A stretch of DNA of 64,000 bases, taken from Pectobacterium aquaticum. Lineage in GTDB: Bacteria > Pseudomonadota > Gammaproteobacteria > Enterobacterales > Enterobacteriaceae. The notes below the pieces were generated by a model. The model was not told the origin of the DNA. It ran no database searches and saw only the letters and a list, made by a program, of their open reading frames with translations. The stretch spans positions 4,154,001 through 4,218,000 of the forward strand of contig NZ_CP086253.1 of NCBI RefSeq assembly GCF_003382565.3. Direction: 5' to 3'. A program made the translations under genes and the position numbers. Positions 8,186-16,152 of this stretch are shown here, one piece after another. Position 1 is the stretch's first letter. Each line of letters starts with the position of its first letter.

Positions 8186-10036
8186 TTAGCCTCCCAGCTT
8201 GCTTTTATCCCGCACAGCGCCTTTATCTGCACTGGTTGCCAGCATGGCGTACGCGCGCAGCGCAAAAGAGACCTGACGTTCACGGTTATGTGGCGTCCAG
8301 GCCTGCTCGCCTCTTGCCTCTTCCGCTTCGCGGCGGCTTGCCAGTTCATTCTCTGCGACGTCCAGCACGATGCTGCGGTTTGGGATATCAATGGCAATCA
8401 TGTCGCCATCCTGCACCAAACCAATGGTGCCGCCGCTGGCCGCTTCAGGAGACGCATGGCCGATAGACAGGCCAGAGGTGCCGCCGGAGAAGCGTCCGTC
8501 GGTGATCAGCGCACAGCTTTTACCCAATCCCATCGATTTCAGGTAGGTCGTCGGGTACAGCATTTCCTGCATTCCCGGCCCACCTTTCGGCCCTTCGTAA
8601 CGGATAACCACCACATCGCCCGCCACGACTTTTCCGCCCAGAATCGCTGCTACCGCGTCGTCCTGGCTTTCGTAGACTTTTGCCGGGCCGCGGAAAATCA
8701 GGCTATCTTTATCAACGCCTGCGGTTTTCACGATGCAACCATCTAGCGCAATGTTGCCGTACAGCACGGCCAACCCGCCATCCTGACTGTAAGCATATTC
8801 ACGCGAGCGGATGCAGCCTTCCTGACGATCGGTATCCAGTGAATCCCAGCGGCAATCCTGAGAAAACGCTTTGGTCGTACGGATACCCGCAGGGCCAGCG
8901 GAATACATGCTTTTCACACTGTCATCCTGCGTCAACATCACGTCGTAGGCTTCCAGCGTTTCCGGCAGCGTTTTGCCCAGCACGTTGTTCACTTCACGGT
9001 TCAGCAGGCCCGCTCTGTCCAGTTCCCCCAGAATACCGATCACGCCGCCCGCGCGGTGTACGTCTTCCATGTGGTATTTCTGCGTGCTCGGCGCCACCTT
9101 ACACAGGTGTGGCACCTGACGTGATAGTCTGTCGATGTCGGTCATGGTGAAGTCCACTTCACCTTCCTGCGCTGCGGCTAACAGATGCAGAACGGTATTG
9201 GTGGAACCGCCCATCGCGATATCCAGAACCATGGCGTTTTCAAATGCGGCTTTATTAGCGATGTTGCGCGGTAATACGCTTACATCATCCTGCTCGTAGT
9301 AACGCTTCGCCAGACCCACGATGCGTTTGCCCGCGTTCAGGAACAGTTGCTTACGGTCGGCGTGCGTCGCCAACAGCGAACCGTTGCCCGGTTGAGATAA
9401 GCCCAGCGCTTCGGTCAGGCAGTTCATGGAGTTAGCGGTAAACATACCGGAGCAGGAGCCGCAGGTCGGACAGGCAGAACGCTCCACCTGCTCGCTCTGT
9501 TCATCCGAGACTTTCGGGTCCGCGCCCTGAATCATCGCATCCACCAGATCCAGCTTGATGATCTGATCGGATAGCTTGGTTTTCCCCGCTTCCATCGGGC
9601 CACCAGAAACAAAAATCACCGGAATATTCAGGCGCAGCGACGCCATTAACATCCCTGGGGTGATTTTGTCGCAGTTGGAAATACACACCATGGCATCCGC
9701 ACAGTGGGCATTGACCATGTATTCCACGGAGTCGGCGATCAGTTCACGGGAAGGCAGGGAATAGAGCATACCGCCGTGCCCCATCGCGATACCGTCATCA
9801 ACTGCAATGGTGTTAAATTCTTTCGCGACGCCGCCGGAGGCTTCGATCTGCTCGGCAACCAGTTTCCCCAGATCGCGCAAGTGCACATGGCCCGGCACGA
9901 ATTGGGTGAAGGAGTTAACCACCGCGATAATCGGTTTACCAAAATCGTCGTCGGTCATCCCGGTGGCGCGCCACAAGGCTCGGGCACCCGCCATATTACG
10001 GCCGTGTGTGGTTGTGGCTGAACGGTACTTAGGCAT
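8186..10036 (-). CDS. ilvD: Dihydroxy-acid dehydratase
   Basis: IlvD removes water from dihydroxyisovalerate or dihydroxymethylvalerate to give the 2-oxo acids that IlvE aminates. The 616-residue protein is of normal length for the enterobacterial [4Fe-4S] enzyme. Iron-sulfur ligand regions are visible: CISNCDKITPGM (about residue 120) and SACPTCGSCSGMFTANSMNCL (about residue 190). The C-terminal SGLSIGHASPEAASGG region is also conserved. It is the fourth structural gene of the attenuated ilv operon, 73 bp after ilvE and 5 bp before ilvA. Confidence 0.98.
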   Translation of the reverse strand: MPKYRSATTTHGRNMAGARALWRATGMTDDDFGKPIIAVVNSFTQFVPGHVHLRDLGKLVAEQIEASGGVAKEFNTIAVDDGIAMGHGGMLYSLPSRELIADSVEYMVNAHCADAMVCISNCDKITPGMLMASLRLNIPVIFVSGGPMEAGKTKLSDQIIKLDLVDAMIQGADPKVSDEQSEQVERSACPTCGSCSGMFTANSMNCLTEALGLSQPGNGSLLATHADRKQLFLNAGKRIVGLAKRYYEQDDVSVLPRNIANKAAFENAMVLDIAMGGSTNTVLHLLAAAQEGEVDFTMTDIDRLSRQVPHLCKVAPSTQKYHMEDVHRAGGVIGILGELDRAGLLNREVNNVLGKTLPETLEAYDVMLTQDDSVKSMYSAGPAGIRTTKAFSQDCRWDSLDTDRQEGCIRSREYAYSQDGGLAVLYGNIALDGCIVKTAGVDKDSLIFRGPAKVYESQDDAVAAILGGKVVAGDVVVIRYEGPKGGPGMQEMLYPTTYLKSMGLGKSCALITDGRFSGGTSGLSIGHASPEAASGGTIGLVQDGDMIAIDIPNRSIVLDVAENELASRREAEEARGEQAWTPHNRERQVSFALRAYAMLATSADKGAVRDKSKLGG

Positions 10037-10109
10037 GCTCTGTTACTCCAAAAATTACGAATTTGGCGATGACGGAACGAGTCACCGCCTGACTGTCTGT
10101 CTTGATTGC

Positions 10110-11036
10110 TTACTGATTTATCGGATCCAACCAGCCCCATTTATCTTCGGTTTCACCCGTAAAGAGGCCGAAGAACGCCTGCTGCAAGGCTTTGGTGACT
10201 GGGCCGCGTTTGCCAACGCCGACCTGAATGCCGTCGACGCTGCGCACGGGGGTAATTTCTGCCGCAGTACCGGACATGAAGACTTCATCGGCCAGATACA
10301 GTGACTCGCGGGACAGCACCTGCTCACGCACTTCATATCCTGCGTCTTTCGCCAGTTTGATGATAGCGTCACGCGTAATGCCCGGCAGCGCCGAAGAGGT
10401 AAACGGCGGTGTGAAGATAATACCGTCCTTCACTTCAAACAAGTTCTCGCCCGCACCTTCGGAAACATAGCCGTGGACATCCAACGCGATCCCTTCCTGA
10501 TAGCCGTGGCGACGCGCTTCGCTACCCACCAGCAGGGAGGACAGATAGTTACCACCCGCTTTTGCGGCGGTTGGAATGGTATTTGCCGCCACGCGATTCC
10601 AGGACGACACCATCGCATCGATGCCTGCTTCCAGCGCCTCTTCACCCAGATACGCGCCCCACGGGAAGGCTGCGATGATCACATCGGTTTGATAACCATC
10701 TGGCGGGTTAACGCCCATGCCCACATCACCAATGAACACCAGTGGACGAATATAGGCGCTAGTCAGGTTATTTTTACGCAGCGTTTCACGGCAGGCTTCC
10801 ATCAGCTCATCTACGCTTTGCGCGACGGGCATACGGTAGATTTTTGCCGAATCACGCAGGCGTTGCATGTGCTCACGGTGACGGAAAACCACCGGACCCT
10901 TATGTGAATGGTAGCAGCGAACGCCTTCAAAGACCGAGGTGCCATAATGCAGGGCGTGCGACATGACGTGTACTTTTGCTTCAGCCCATGGAACCATCTC
11001 ACCATTGAACCAAATGTAATCCGCTTTTTTTGTCAT
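10110..11036 (-). CDS. ilvE: Branched-chain amino acid aminotransferase
   Basis: IlvE is the fold-type IV PLP transaminase that completes valine, leucine and isoleucine synthesis with glutamate as amino donor. The 308-residue protein matches the E. coli length (309). Recognisable parts are MTKKADYIWFNGEMVPWAEAKVHV at the start, SHALHYGTSVFEG, the catalytic lysine in AAKAGGNYLSSLL (about residue 160), and GYVSEGAGENLFEV. It is preceded by ilvM with a 25-bp gap and followed by ilvD. Confidence 0.98.
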   Translation of the reverse strand: MTKKADYIWFNGEMVPWAEAKVHVMSHALHYGTSVFEGVRCYHSHKGPVVFRHREHMQRLRDSAKIYRMPVAQSVDELMEACRETLRKNNLTSAYIRPLVFIGDVGMGVNPPDGYQTDVIIAAFPWGAYLGEEALEAGIDAMVSSWNRVAANTIPTAAKAGGNYLSSLLVGSEARRHGYQEGIALDVHGYVSEGAGENLFEVKDGIIFTPPFTSSALPGITRDAIIKLAKDAGYEVREQVLSRESLYLADEVFMSGTAAEITPVRSVDGIQVGVGKRGPVTKALQQAFFGLFTGETEDKWGWLDPINQ

Positions 11037-11061
11037 TCTTCTTTTTCCTTACTCTTTTACG

Positions 11062-11322
11062 TTAGGCGCTGATCTGCTGTGATGTCGTCATCGGTTGAAT
11101 ATCAACGCAGGCAATATCCAACAGCTTGCTCAATTGCGTTGACAATAAATCTACCGAACGATGGCTGGCAACGGTCAGTTCAATATTAATGTGTTCGGCA
11201 TTGGTGGTTTGCACCATATTCATCGCGCAAACTTTGAAACCGCGATGGCGGGTAACACGCAATACACGCTCCAGAACCTCGGGACGAAAGCGCGCCTGAA
11301 TCGAAAGTTGATGGTGTGTCAT
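11062..11322 (-). CDS. ilvM: Acetolactate synthase II small (regulatory) subunit
   Basis: IlvM is the 86-residue ACT-domain subunit of the valine-resistant acetohydroxyacid synthase II; it is needed for IlvG stability and activity. The sequence RFRPEVLERVLRVTRHRGF and INIELTVASHRSVDLLSTQL closely matches E. coli IlvM (87 residues). The ATG at 11322 is chosen because the aligned start begins MTHHQLSIQA and has GGAG 8 nt upstream; an upstream extension of 13 codons lacks support. As I remember E. coli, ilvG and ilvM nearly overlap there; here a 77-bp gap separates them and holds tandem repeats. Confidence 0.95.
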   Translation of the reverse strand: MTHHQLSIQARFRPEVLERVLRVTRHRGFKVCAMNMVQTTNAEHINIELTVASHRSVDLLSTQLSKLLDIACVDIQPMTTSQQISA

Positions 11323-11363
11323 TCTGTTATCTCCAGCACTTATTCTGTGTAAGTCGGCCATTG

Positions 11364-11418
11364 TTCGGTTTTGTCGAGCTTAGTTTGGTGTTGTCGAGCC
11401 TATTCGGTTTTATCGAGC
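11364..11418. repeat. Three tandem copies of the ilvG 3' end in the ilvG-ilvM gap
   Basis: 16-bp cores at 11403-11418, 11384-11399 and 11364-11379 (TTCGGTTTTATCGAGC, TTTGGTGTTGTCGAGC, TTCGGTTTTGTCGAGC on the plus strand) repeat with periods of 19-20 bp and one to three mismatches. The first copy encodes the last residues of IlvG (LDKTE and stop); the other two are duplications past the stop. They account for most of the unusual ilvG-ilvM spacing. Confidence 0.9.
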
Positions 11419-13046
11419 ATCGTTTCGTTACCCGCACCCGGCGGAACCAGCGGCCAGACGTTTTCGTATTCATTAATCGATACGTGCAATAAATAGGGTC
11501 CTTCGCTGTTAAACAGGGCATCCAGCGCGACATCAATTTGATCTTTACGGGTGATGCGCTGGCCGGGGATATCAAACGCGCTTGCCAGCGTCAGGAAATC
11601 AGGGTTATCGGAGAGGTCAGTTTCACTATAACGTTCATCAAAGAATAACTGCTGCCACTGACGTACCATGCCTAACCGTTGGTTATCCAGCAATACGATC
11701 TTTAACGGCAGCCGTTTTCGTTTGATGGTGCCCAACTCCTGAACGTTCATCATGAAAGAGCCGTCGCCGGAAATGCAGATAACCATGTCATCCGGGCGCG
11801 CAACCTGTGCGCCTACCGCAGCGGGCACGCCGAAGCCCATCGTGCCGAGGCCGCTGGAGGTAATGAAATTCTCAGGACGGCTGAACGTCATATGCTGTGC
11901 GGCCCACATCTGGTGCTGGCCCACATCGGTCGTGACCACCGCATCCGCATCCATTCGTTCGGAGATCGTTTTCAGCAGCGCAGGCGCATAAATCGCCTGA
12001 CCGGGATGATCATAACGCCACGGGTATTCTGCCTTCATCATGGCCGCCTGCTGACGCCACGCGCTGACGTTCAGCGGCTGTTGCAGCGCAGGTAATATCG
12101 TTTTCAGATCGCCTTGCAACGCGACATTAGCATGACGCAATTTGCTCAACTCGGCTGGGTCGATATCCATGTGAATCACACTGGCATGAGGCGCGAAGGC
12201 GTTCAGTTTGCCGGTCACACGGTCATCAAAACGCGCCCCAACCGCGATTAACAAATCGCACTCCTGCACAATCAAGTTCGCCGCCTTCGTGCCGTGCATA
12301 CCAATCATACCGAGGTAATAGGGATGATTGGCATCCACGGCTCCCAGCCCTTTCAGCGTCGAAACGGACGGGATATCCGTTACGCTCAGGAATTCACGCA
12401 GTGCCGGAACCGCATTCGCCATGCCGACCCCACCGCCAACATACAGCACGGGTTTTTGCGCTTTCGCCAGCAGAGCGTACGCCTGCGCAATATCTTGCTC
12501 GGGGAAATCGACATCGTTAACAACAGGCGCAAAGTTTGGAGTGAAATCCCCCACTGCCAGCTGAATGTCTTTAGGAATATCGACCAAAACAGGGCCTGGA
12601 CGACCGCTGTTGGCAATCGCGAACGCTTCTGCCATCACTTCCGGCAGTGATTCGAGAGACTCAACCAGAAAACTGTGTTTCGTACAGGCCAGCGACAGCC
12701 CCAGCACGTCAATTTCCTGGAAAGCATCGGTGCCAATCAGCGCTGACCCAACCTGCCCAGTGATCGCCACCACAGGGACAGAATCCAACAGCGCATCGGC
12801 CAAACCCGTGATCAGGTTGGTTGCTCCTGGGCCGGATGTCGCAATGCAGACGCCCACGTTACCCGTGGAGCGGGCATAGCCAATCGCCGCCATCACCGCG
12901 CCTTGCTCGTGGCGACACAGCAGGTGTTTCACGCCGCCGTCATAAAGTGCATCGTAGACTGGCATTATCGCGCCCCCCGGATAACCAAAAACGGTTTCCA
13001 CTCCCTGCGCTCGCAACGCTTGAACCACCCACTGTGCTCCATTCAT
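11400..13046 (-). CDS. ilvG: Acetolactate synthase II large subunit (intact)
   Basis: IlvG is the TPP- and FAD-binding catalytic subunit that condenses pyruvate with pyruvate or 2-oxobutyrate. At 548 residues it is full length and uninterrupted, unlike the frameshifted ilvG of E. coli K-12. Motifs seen are VFGYPGGAIMP and the catalytic glutamate in CRHEQGA (about residue 47), the central FAD-domain sequence GARFDDRVTG, and the TPP signature GDGSFMMN...DNQRLGMV near residues 430-465. It follows the ilvL leader and attenuator. Its 3' end has been tandemly triplicated. An active AHAS II would give some valine resistance, by family knowledge. Confidence 0.97.
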   Translation of the reverse strand: MNGAQWVVQALRAQGVETVFGYPGGAIMPVYDALYDGGVKHLLCRHEQGAVMAAIGYARSTGNVGVCIATSGPGATNLITGLADALLDSVPVVAITGQVGSALIGTDAFQEIDVLGLSLACTKHSFLVESLESLPEVMAEAFAIANSGRPGPVLVDIPKDIQLAVGDFTPNFAPVVNDVDFPEQDIAQAYALLAKAQKPVLYVGGGVGMANAVPALREFLSVTDIPSVSTLKGLGAVDANHPYYLGMIGMHGTKAANLIVQECDLLIAVGARFDDRVTGKLNAFAPHASVIHMDIDPAELSKLRHANVALQGDLKTILPALQQPLNVSAWRQQAAMMKAEYPWRYDHPGQAIYAPALLKTISERMDADAVVTTDVGQHQMWAAQHMTFSRPENFITSSGLGTMGFGVPAAVGAQVARPDDMVICISGDGSFMMNVQELGTIKRKRLPLKIVLLDNQRLGMVRQWQQLFFDERYSETDLSDNPDFLTLASAFDIPGQRITRKDQIDVALDALFNSEGPYLLHVSINEYENVWPLVPPGAGNETMLDKTE

Positions 13047-13133
13047 AGTTATTTCCCCGACATCTTATGGGAATAACAGAATTTTATGCTGACGTTCATT
13101 TTCTGTTCCTTTCCGTTATAGATTACGCCCAAC

Positions 13134-13162
13134 AAAAAACCCCCGACCTTTCGGTGCGGGGG
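13134..13162 (-). terminator. ilv operon attenuator
   Basis: On the minus strand a stem of CCCCCGCACC and GGTCGGGGG closed by a GAAA loop is followed directly by TTTTTTG. It lies about 25-50 nt past the ilvL stop and 90 bp before ilvG. Position and form match the enteric ilv attenuator, where charged Leu/Val/Ile tRNAs let this terminator form. Confidence 0.93.
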
Positions 13163-13186
13163 TTTTCTTGAATGAGGCCTTGATTT

Positions 13187-13285
13187 CTAAGCCATTCTTC
13201 GTCCAAGTGCAGCCCCGCACGGTGGGATAATAATCACCACCACGCTAATCACGACTAGGCTAATCACTAGGGATAGGGCTTTCAT
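13187..13285 (-). CDS. ilvL: ilvLGMEDA operon leader peptide
   Basis: A 32-residue leader, MKALSLVISLVVISVVVIII followed by PPCGAALGRRMA, containing 15 Leu/Val/Ile residues in a row-rich pattern. It is nearly identical to E. coli IlvL (same length, same LVVISVVVIIIPPCGAALGR core). Ribosome stalling at the Leu, Val and Ile codons during starvation for any of the three prevents the downstream attenuator from forming. The Leu codons are the rare CTA (CTA at codons 4, 6 and 10), which fits sensitive control by leucine. It was too short for a normal ORF threshold; found by reading the minus strand ahead of ilvG. Confidence 0.96.
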   Translation of the reverse strand: MKALSLVISLVVISVVVIIIPPCGAALGRRMA

Positions 13286-13326
13286 AATAGGTTGTTCATT
13301 AATCTTCTGTCGAACGAATGCCTACA

Positions 13327-13356
13327 GAGTTATCACAGTAAGACAGGGTATGACAA
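13327..13356 (-). promoter_or_regulatory. Candidate ilvLGMEDA promoter
   Basis: On the minus strand TTGTCA (13351-13356) is followed 17-18 bp later by ATAACT/TAACTC (13327-13333), about 40 bp before the ilvL start. Spacing and -35 are good; the -10 is poor, so the exact hexamers are uncertain. Confidence 0.4.
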
Positions 13357-13692
13357 CCATTTTTTTTCATTACCACCCGTAAGAATTACCTATGATACGA
13401 AAAAAAATACAACGTAATCATAAGGTAGAGGTACATCAAATTATTTTCGCCCGTTGGCGTAAAAATGAGCGCTGTATGAGAAACGTGGCAGATGAAAACA
13501 GGTGTCGTCGATCGTCGGATAACGTTAAGCAATCGGTTCACCTTAGATAATTGCGATACATCGCGCACAAATTTTACTCATTACTGAAACAGAGGATTAT
13601 TTCATGACACCGCCGCGCAGAGTGGCGAAAACAGCCTCTACTTCTTCTCCCTTGCCAGACATGATGTAAACCATCAGCAAAGGGGAAATAGC
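13357..13692. other. Intergenic region between ilvL promoter and yifB
   Basis: An A/T-rich stretch between divergent ilvL and yifB. It holds upstream promoter sequence with an eight-T tract near 13360 and a short minus ORF (13386-13568) that has no recognisable protein features. GGGGAA at 13682-13687 is the ribosome-binding site of yifB. I see no other structure. Confidence 0.5.
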
Positions 13693-15219
13693 ATGTCATT
13701 GGCAGTTACCTATACTCGGGCAATGATTGGTGTACAAGCGCCGGACGTTTATATCGAAGTTCACATCAGCAGCGGGCTGCCGGCCCTAACGCTGGTGGGT
13801 TTACCTGAAACCACCGTCAAGGAAGCGCGGGATCGCGTGCGCAGCGCACTCATCAATTGCGGATTTACGTTTCCAGCAAAGCGCATCACGGTCAATCTCG
13901 CTCCCGCAGATCTACCAAAGGAAGGGGGACGCTACGATCTACCGATTGCTCTGGCGATTCTGGCAGCCTCAGAACAAATTGATGGTGAAAAGCTAAGCCG
14001 CTACGAGTTTCTTGGCGAACTCGGCCTGTCTGGCACCTTACGTGGCGTCAATGGCGCGATTCCCGCCGCATTAGAAGCCATAAAAGCAGGCCGCCAGCTT
14101 ATCCTGCCAGATGACAATAAGCGGGAGATGACGCTGATACCGCAGGGTGAAGCGCTAATGGCCGGGCATTTGTTGGATGTGTGTGCTTTTCTCAGTGGGG
14201 AAGAGGAATTGCTCAGTTGCTCCGACATGACGCCCGTTCCACCGATCGAGGAAGATACCCTCGATCTGAAGGATATCATCGGTCAGGAGCAGGCTAAACG
14301 CGCGTTGGAAATCGCGGCGGCAGGCGGCCATAACTTGCTCTTACTGGGGCCACCGGGAACCGGGAAAACCATGCTGGCAAGCCGATTAGGCAATCTGATG
14401 CCACCATTAAGCGATGACGAAGCGTTGGAAAGCGCTGCCATCAATAGCCTAATCAACATTGATGCCACCATGACGCGCTGGCGAGCCAGACCATTCAGAG
14501 CGCCTCACCATAGTTCTTCCATGGCCGCGCTCGTGGGCGGAGGGTCGCTGCCCAAACCCGGAGAAATCTCGCTCGCCCACAATGGTGTACTATTTCTGGA
14601 CGAACTACCGGAGTTTGAGCGACGAGTATTGGACTCACTACGAGAGCCGCTGGAGTCCGGTGAAATTATCATTTCCCGCACGCGGGCCAAAGTATGCTAC
14701 CCAGCACGGGTGCAGCTCGTTGCCGCAATGAATCCCAGCCCCTCAGGACACTATCAGGGCGTTCATAACCGGTTGCCAGCACAACAAATACTGCGCTATC
14801 TCAGCAAACTTTCCGGTCCCTTTTTGGATCGCTTTGACCTTTCAATCGAAGTCCCTTTACTACCACCAGGGGTGTTATCTCAGCAGCATTATCAAGGCGA
14901 AAGCAGCGCGACCATTCGCGAGCGCGTGCTGATCGCACGGCAAATACAGCTGAAGCGGGCAAATAAAATCAACGCACTGCTCACGTCACGCGAAATAGAA
15001 AAACACTGCGGATTGGAGATGGCTGATGCGACCTATCTGGAAGAGGTGATGAACAAACTTGGCTTATCCGTACGTGCGTGGCACAGGATATTGAAAGTCG
15101 CGCGCACGATCGCTGACCTCGGCGATAGGGACAATATAGAGAGAAAACACCTTGCCGAAGCGCTGAGCTATCGCTGCATGGATCGATTGCTCATCCAGCT
15201 CCACAAAAGCCTTGAATAG
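13693..15219 (+). CDS. yifB: YifB/ComM family AAA+ ATPase (Mg-chelatase-like)
   Basis: A 508-residue protein with an N-terminal S5-fold domain (residues 1-120, VTYTRAMIGVQAPDVYIEVHISSGLPALTLVGLPE) and a central AAA+ ATPase module: Walker A GPPGTGKTM (about residue 220) and Walker B VLFLDELPEF (about residue 298). The C-terminal Mg-chelatase-type lid domain ends the protein. Orthologue ComM of Haemophilus is a helicase that helps integrate donor DNA during natural transformation; the role in enterics is not clear. It is divergent from the ilv operon as in E. coli, and a terminator follows. Confidence 0.95.
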   Translation: MSLAVTYTRAMIGVQAPDVYIEVHISSGLPALTLVGLPETTVKEARDRVRSALINCGFTFPAKRITVNLAPADLPKEGGRYDLPIALAILAASEQIDGEKLSRYEFLGELGLSGTLRGVNGAIPAALEAIKAGRQLILPDDNKREMTLIPQGEALMAGHLLDVCAFLSGEEELLSCSDMTPVPPIEEDTLDLKDIIGQEQAKRALEIAAAGGHNLLLLGPPGTGKTMLASRLGNLMPPLSDDEALESAAINSLINIDATMTRWRARPFRAPHHSSSMAALVGGGSLPKPGEISLAHNGVLFLDELPEFERRVLDSLREPLESGEIIISRTRAKVCYPARVQLVAAMNPSPSGHYQGVHNRLPAQQILRYLSKLSGPFLDRFDLSIEVPLLPPGVLSQQHYQGESSATIRERVLIARQIQLKRANKINALLTSREIEKHCGLEMADATYLEEVMNKLGLSVRAWHRILKVARTIADLGDRDNIERKHLAEALSYRCMDRLLIQLHKSLE

Positions 15220-15340
15220 CGAGAGCGCTAATCTCAGGACGAGATTTATATCTGCGCAATCAGAGCGTACAGGGATGCATTTAGAGCGTCTTTACGATCT
15301 ATCCGTTACTACAGCCATACAAACTTTGTCAGCCGCCTCA

Positions 15341-15369
15341 AATCCCACAGCCGTGGGATTTTTATTTTA
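15341..15369 (+). terminator. Terminator downstream of yifB
   Basis: AATCCCAC-AGCC-GTGGGATT (8-bp perfect stem, 4-nt loop) followed by TTTATTTTA on the plus strand; it ends about 30 bp before the convergent fre stop. Confidence 0.85.
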
Positions 15370-15398
15370 CAGCTTATGTATTACTACTCGCGACAGCT

Positions 15399-16100
15399 TT
15401 AAATAAACGAAAACGCATCGCTGAACATATGCGCGGTCAGCGCGCCGCGCTCATTACAAAAACGCTCGCGTGCAATTTTCGCCATTTCAAAGCGACCGGC
15501 AATATAGATATCCTGCTCTGCCAGTGAGCCGTAATCCTGTAATACCGCACTCAGAACAGTCCCCGTTCTACCATCCCATCCTGCTTCCGGCTGCTCGACC
15601 ACCGGCACTACGCGCAGAGTAGGGTGCTTGGCCGCAAAGCCTTCAAGCTCGGTTAAGTCATACAGATGCTGGGATTCACGTCCGCCCCAGTAAATGGCGA
15701 TATCACGCTCGGGTTGCTGCGCCAGCGCGGTCAGCAGAATAGAACGCACATACGAAAATCCGGTTCCCCCCGCAATCAACACCAGCGGGCGCGTACTCTC
15801 TTCCCGCAGCCAGGCTTCGCCATGTGGGATATCGACCGTCAGCGCTTTTTCCCTGTGAATCCGTTCCATCACAGCCATTGCGTAAAGATTCAGTTCGGAC
15901 GCCCCAATGTGCAACTCAATAAAGTTTTTATCCATCGGGGTCGATGCCAGTGAAAAAGGACGTTTATCTCGATCGCCCATCACTACCATCAAATACTGGC
16001 CAGCCCGAAAGGAAAACGGCGCTTCAGGTAACAAACGAACGCGATAAACCGTATCGGTTATGGCTTCGACCGAAGTCACTTTACAGCTCAATGTTGTCAT
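15399..16100 (-). CDS. fre: NAD(P)H-flavin reductase Fre
   Basis: Fre reduces free riboflavin, FMN or FAD with NAD(P)H; the reduced flavins serve ferric reduction, ribonucleotide reductase activation and, beside ubiD, possibly UbiX/UbiD prenyl-FMN chemistry. The 233-residue length equals the E. coli enzyme. It has the flavin-domain RPFSLAS motif (RxxS, about residue 46) and the nucleotide-binding IAGGTGFSYVRSIL (about residue 110). It lies 52 bp downstream of ubiD on the same strand, as in E. coli. Confidence 0.96.
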   Translation of the reverse strand: MTTLSCKVTSVEAITDTVYRVRLLPEAPFSFRAGQYLMVVMGDRDKRPFSLASTPMDKNFIELHIGASELNLYAMAVMERIHREKALTVDIPHGEAWLREESTRPLVLIAGGTGFSYVRSILLTALAQQPERDIAIYWGGRESQHLYDLTELEGFAAKHPTLRVVPVVEQPEAGWDGRTGTVLSAVLQDYGSLAEQDIYIAGRFEMAKIARERFCNERGALTAHMFSDAFSFI

Positions 16101-16152
16101 GCATTCCCTCTATAGGGTCATAAAAGCAAAACTGAGAACAGAGCAGCAGCCC

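Noticed and set aside
13386..13568. 60-codon minus ORF between ilvL and yifB
   Set aside because: No recognisable protein features, no good ribosome-binding site; AT-rich promoter DNA.
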